Shown in pieces: positions 60,301 through 64,000 of a stretch of DNA of 64,000 nucleotides (position 1 is the stretch's first letter; each line of letters starts with the position of its first letter). This stretch comes from Eudorina sp. 2006-703-Eu-15 (lineage: Eukaryota; Chlorophyta; Chlorophyceae; Chlamydomonadales; Volvocaceae). The notes beneath the pieces were generated by a model that saw nothing but the letters and a program-made list of their open reading frames with translations, had not been told where the DNA came from and searched no databases. The position numbers were made by a program, and so were the translations under genes. The stretch lies in the NCBI GenBank assembly GCA_003117195.1, contig BDSI01000048.1:335477-399476 (forward strand). The letters run 5' to 3'.

Positions 60301-63263
60301 CAGCCTCGTCCTTTCCGAGCCCCACATCCTGTGCCTGGGCCTTATGACCGAGCTGCGATCCCTGGAGCTGTCCTTCGGAGCTGCGCCCACGCGCACCCAG
60401 GCGACAGAGTGGTGGGAGGCAGGTGCCTCTGGTGATGCCACCGCCAACCCTGGAGCGAACCCGCTGCTGGCCCTGGCACGGCTACGAAACCTCCGGGAGC
60501 TGCGAGTGCGCATCAAGCAGCCTCCCGCGCGACAGGATAGCTATGGCGAGGATGGTGAGTATGATGATGGCCACCGCGGCGGCGGCGGAGGTGAAGGCAG
60601 CGGCGGCGATGGCGCCACGCGCGCCGACGCAGGCGCGCGGGGCGCTGATGGATGGCGACAGCGGCGGCGGCCGGTGGCGCCGATGGACGACGATGTCGTA
60701 CACGCGTGGCTGGTGGGAATGCAGTCGCTGCAGACGCTGGCGCTGCGCGGCGTGGGCAGGCTGGAGGAGGGAGCGCTGGCGGCCGCTGGCCGTCACTCCG
60801 CGCTGCGGTCCCTGGAGCTGCGCCTCAAGGTGGCGGCTGCGCCGGCTCCGTCCGCGGTCCCACGGGTCGCTGACGGCGCCGGCAGTGACGGCCGCAACCC
60901 TGTCGCGACGGTGCAGATTGGGCACGGCAGCTACTACGCCGTGCGCTCAACGCTCGCCGCGAGTTCTGGCGGCGGCGGCCATGGCGGTGGCGGCGGTGGC
61001 GGGCGATCCTACGGGAGCAGCACTGCGACACCGCTGGGCGCGTCTCCGCTGGGCCCGGGGTCCGGTCTTACGGCAGTGGGGCGGGCACCGACCCATGGGT
61101 CAGTGCCTTGCGCATCCGGTTCGCTCTCAGGCGCGTGGAACCAAAGCTCAGGGCCGGGGCTGGCGGGTGGCTTCCCACAGACTGGGCAGACGACCCGATG
61201 CCGAGAGGCGCTGCTGGCGGCGGGGTTCCCGGGGTCGGCGGAGCTGCTGGCAGGTTGGTCGAGCTGCCGTACAGGTTGACACGGTGACGGCGCGACGGCC
61301 GCGGGGTGCGGCGGCCTTTCTTGCGGAATATAGACGTTGTGTGTATGGAATGGTTATCAGTGGTCGACCAGTAACTGAGCAGTCAATCGACCAGACAATA
61401 CATTACGAGTATGTGGTACTCGCTAGGGGACTACTCGTCCGTCTCTAATTTCTGCGCATCTCGACAGGTTATGAGCCCCGTCACCACCATTACCATTGCA
61501 GCTGCATCATCACCATCAGCATCACACCATCATCATTGCAGCTGCATCACGACGCCCCCCGGCCTCCGCCCTGCAGATGTGCCGTACTTCATCCGGCCCC
61601 ACCACCTGCCACCGTCGCTCACCCACCTGGACCTGACCAACGCCGCCTTCTCCGCGGAATGGGCCCACGGCCCCAACGCCGCTGGCGCCGCCGCTGACGC
61701 CGCCGGGGACGCCTCTGCGTCGGCGGCGCTCCGCCACGCCGACGGAGGCGACGGAAGCGCACCGCCGTTGGCCGCGCCGCTGCATGGTAACGGTGACGGA
61801 GGCGGCGGGGAGAGCAGCGGCGGGCCCGGTGGCAGTGGGGTTGCCGCCAGGAGTGCGCCTCTCCACGGGACGGGCACCGTGGTCCGGAGCTCGCTCCCCC
61901 GGCTGGCGGCGCTGCGCCTCTGCCGGATACCGCCCAAGGCCAGCAGGCAGCGGCACTGCGCGGCGACGGGCGGCGGCGCGGAAGCCGCGGCGGGTAAGGG
62001 ACGAGGAACTCCAGGGATGGGTGGGAGAGCACCTGATCGGACCGTTGGGCAGTTGGGGTCCGCGTGCTCCGTGTCGTTGAGGAGGTGTGGCTGCGGGCTG
62101 ACGTCTGGCGGGGTGTCGGAGGGGGTAAACCAGTGGCAGTCCAATGGTTTTCCGTTATTCTTTTGATGTTTCTTCATTTGCAGGTTATTATGGTGAGTAT
62201 GTTGATACCTGGTTTGGGTCGGGCGGGCTTCCCCTCTGTGGCGAAACACACTCGCGAATGCCTTTCCCGGGTTTCTCCGCCACACGCCCGCAGGCGGCCC
62301 CCCTGCTTCCCTGGACCCGACCCGCCTCACCGACTGGCACCTGGTCCACCTGGTGGCCGCCCACCAGCCCACACTGGCCCACCTGGAGCTGTGCGACCCC
62401 GACAGTGGTTCCGGAGCCGGGGAGGCGGGCAAGCTGCACCATCGCGCCGTGGCACAGCTGGGCCGTCTCAGGTACGACCTACGACGGTCAGCGTACGACG
62501 GTCAGCGTACGACGGTCAGCAATGGGGTTTGGGGATAGGTGGGGTCAGGTGGGGTTACGTCTGTAGAGTGGGGCTGCGTCCCCCCATACCACATCCCCCA
62601 TCCCCATCCCCATTCCCATCCCCATCCCCATCCCCATCCCCATCCCCATCCCCATCCCCATCCCCATCCCCCCGGCACACTCTGCCTCTGCTCCCTGCCG
62701 GCGGCTACCATCACGAACACACGCATCTCCCGTAACATGGGTTGGGTCAGGGCTTGGCTTTCTGTTTAACCCCTTACTATCCCTTTCCAACCCTTACCCT
62801 CCTTTTCCCCCTTACCATGTCTTCCCCCCTTTTACGCCCCCATCCCACCCCCCTAACCCCTCTTACCCGCCTTATACCCCCCCCGGCAGGTACCTAGAGA
62901 CTCTGACGTTGCGGGTGGGCAATCGCCTGCGCTGGCGGGCACAGGTAGGCTCGCACACCGTGTGGCACACCGTCCTGGCTCGCTGTCACAGGAACCCCGT
63001 TCCCTGCCCCCCTCCCGCCGACATTTGCTCGGGCAGCAACGCCCCCGCCCCCCCCCCCACACACGTGTCTACCAATCTCCGATACCCCCTTCCTCCCCCC
63101 TTCCCTCCCCCCCTCCCTCCCGGTGTCCCGCCCCCGGTGTCCCCAGGAGGCGCTGTTCGCGGCGCTGCCCGACGGGCTCCGGAGCCTCCAGCTGCACGCC
63201 GCCCACCTGTACCGGGAGGCGCTGGAGATGGCCACCCGCCTCGTCCACCTGTCCACCCTGCTG
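56522..63263 (+). CDS. F-box-like leucine-rich-repeat protein (partial)
   Basis: Probable substrate adaptor of an SCF-type ubiquitin ligase, inferred from domain order. Exons read: about 56522-57811, 58256-58378, 58730-58781, 59373-61253, 61577-61993, 62294-62471, 62890-62944, 63147-63263, all in phase. The N-terminus has an F-box-like motif (LAPFAQHIGRTLEHDCLSDI then RARLVCKHWHACLTRCVTRL). Leu-rich repeats are scattered: LPSLTSLSLQ, LTQLRDLTVLS, LTGLRALRLP, LTALELNF, LVHLRSLRLSL, LTQLRRLDLRL, LRNLRELRVRI, MQSLQTLALRG, LPPSLTHLDL, TLAHLEL, YLETLTLRV and LRSLQLHAAHLY. Between them lie long Pro/Gln, Gly/Ala and acidic (about 57320-57362) insertions. About 1,370 aa are visible. There is no in-frame ATG before the F-box, so the first exon is missing. 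The donor at 63264 (gtgagg) means the gene continues, perhaps beyond the window. Confidence 0.72.
59163..59312 (+). mobile_element. Dispersed SINE-like repeat, 3' fragments in tandem (copy E)
   Basis: Two successive 3' ends are present. The first runs from gtgcttcggtggtctccccg to gagatatgtaacgatacaca. The second, shorter one runs from cttggccagtgccaggcccg to caattatgtaacacatacac. CA-rich sequence follows both and also precedes the region (59090-59112). It lies in the F-box/LRR gene intron between exons 58730-58781 and 59373-61253. Confidence 0.65.
62588..62668. repeat. (CCCCAT)n hexanucleotide array
   Basis: About 13 copies of ccccat, one with ttccc, in the F-box/LRR intron between exons 62294-62471 and 62890-62944. 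A 14-bp triplicate (gtacgacggtcagc) lies just upstream at about 62478-62520. Confidence 0.95.
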
Positions 63264-64000
63264 GTGAGGGGCGGTCGGTGGCTGGTCGGGGGGCGGGGCA
63301 GCGCGCGGGGTGCGCCATCCAATGACAGCGCCCAGCAGCAGATCCCCACCCCCCCTCCCCGGATGCGCAGTCTAGTAGTTCCTTGGTGGGAAGAGTGTTT
63401 AGAAAGACACCTCGGCAGGAAGGGTATGTGTGTATGGGTGCATGGGCATGGGCATGGTGGGAGGCGGAGGAGAGGATGGCTCAACCGGCGCGGCAGCGGG
63501 GACCCCAGGGGCCCGTGGGGAGCCGGGGCCTGCGGGGGACCGGGCAGCAGCGGCAGCCCTATCCAGTGGCCTGCCATGTGCCCCGTCGCTGCCCTGTCCC
63601 GTGCCGGGATGGGCGCCAGATGGTCCGTTGGTGCGGCCTCTGGGCGACCGACGACCCCGGCGCTCTGCCCGCTTGGGGGGATACGGTAGGCTGATGCGCG
63701 CCCGTGGCTGTGCTCCGGCCCCGTGTACATGCCGTACATGCCCGCGGCGGTGGACCTGCCCGTGCCTCCCTGGAGTCATGCATCCCCGCATCGGAGGGAG
63801 GAGATCCCGTGTTCAAGCCGTCGCGCTCGAAACATGCCGCGACGCGGCCTCGCCGCGGCCTCGACTCCGCGGCCTCCCCTCAGCGGCCTCCTCTCGGCGT
63901 GGGTCCTCATCCGGGCGGCGCTCTCCCCCGCCCCCCTCCCCTGCTCTCAAGAGCCCCCCTTCCCCCCTCGGGTGTCAACGGTTCGCCCCACGTCCCCTTC
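63264..64000. other. Right end: probable intron or 3' part of the F-box/LRR gene
   Basis: After the gtgagg donor at 63264 no exon could be assigned with confidence. A segment near 63715-63790 has an open frame (VYMPYMPAAVDLPVPPWSH) but no leucine-rich repeat. The last 200 bases are C-rich and look non-coding. Confidence 0.4.

Noticed and set aside
1..64000. tRNA, rRNA or other structured RNA genes
   Set aside because: No cloverleaf, rRNA block or snRNA-like sequence was recognised by eye on either strand; a covariance-model scan would be needed to exclude them fully.

Overview
The window looks like nuclear DNA of a volvocine (Chlamydomonas/Volvox-type) green alga. It is GC-rich, its genes have many short exons with GT(A/G)AG donors and CAG acceptors, it holds a huge (Ser)Pro-rich cell-wall type domain, and its introns and spacers are full of microsatellites and minisatellites. 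No bacterial operon, rRNA, tRNA or CRISPR locus was seen. This placement is an inference from style and gene content.

Four genes can be read by splicing exons by eye. (1) 4338-14915 (+): an AMT-family ammonium transporter in 16 exons (frame closes at 860 aa), with the twin-His pore residues and an unusual 350+ aa low-complexity tail. (2) 19898-21312 (+): a small five-exon gene (about 305 aa) of unknown function with an acidic stretch and a Lys-rich tail. (3) 28871-53506 (-): a giant subtilisin-family (S8) serine protease with 27 recognised exons. It carries the Asp/His/Asn/Ser catalytic set and a PA-like insert, then a Cys-containing triple repeat, beta-sandwich-like modules and one about 9.3-kb terminal exon coding for about 3,000 residues of Pro/Ser-rich hydroxyproline-glycoprotein type sequence. 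The domain order suggests an extracellular-matrix protease of the general sporangin/hatching-enzyme kind, possibly anchored in the wall. (4) 56522 to at least 63263 (+): an F-box-like, leucine-rich-repeat protein whose start codon and 3' end were not found.

Layout: 1-4337 spacer with degenerate repeats and one copy of a dispersed repeat; 4338-14915 AMT gene, with three introns expanded by tandem arrays (25-bp, 16-bp and CTAC); 14916-19897 spacer with a (TA)n tract, a perfect hairpin and a MITE-like palindrome; 19898-21312 unknown gene; 21313-28870 repeat-rich spacer; 28871-53506 protease gene; 53507-56521 AT-richer spacer between divergent genes; 56522-64000 F-box/LRR gene.

The most striking points are the protease/giant-HRGP fusion, an apparent one-base deletion in a G-run of its terminal exon, a nearly perfect 435-bp higher-order repeat inside that exon, and a dispersed SINE-like repeat whose copies end in (CA)n.
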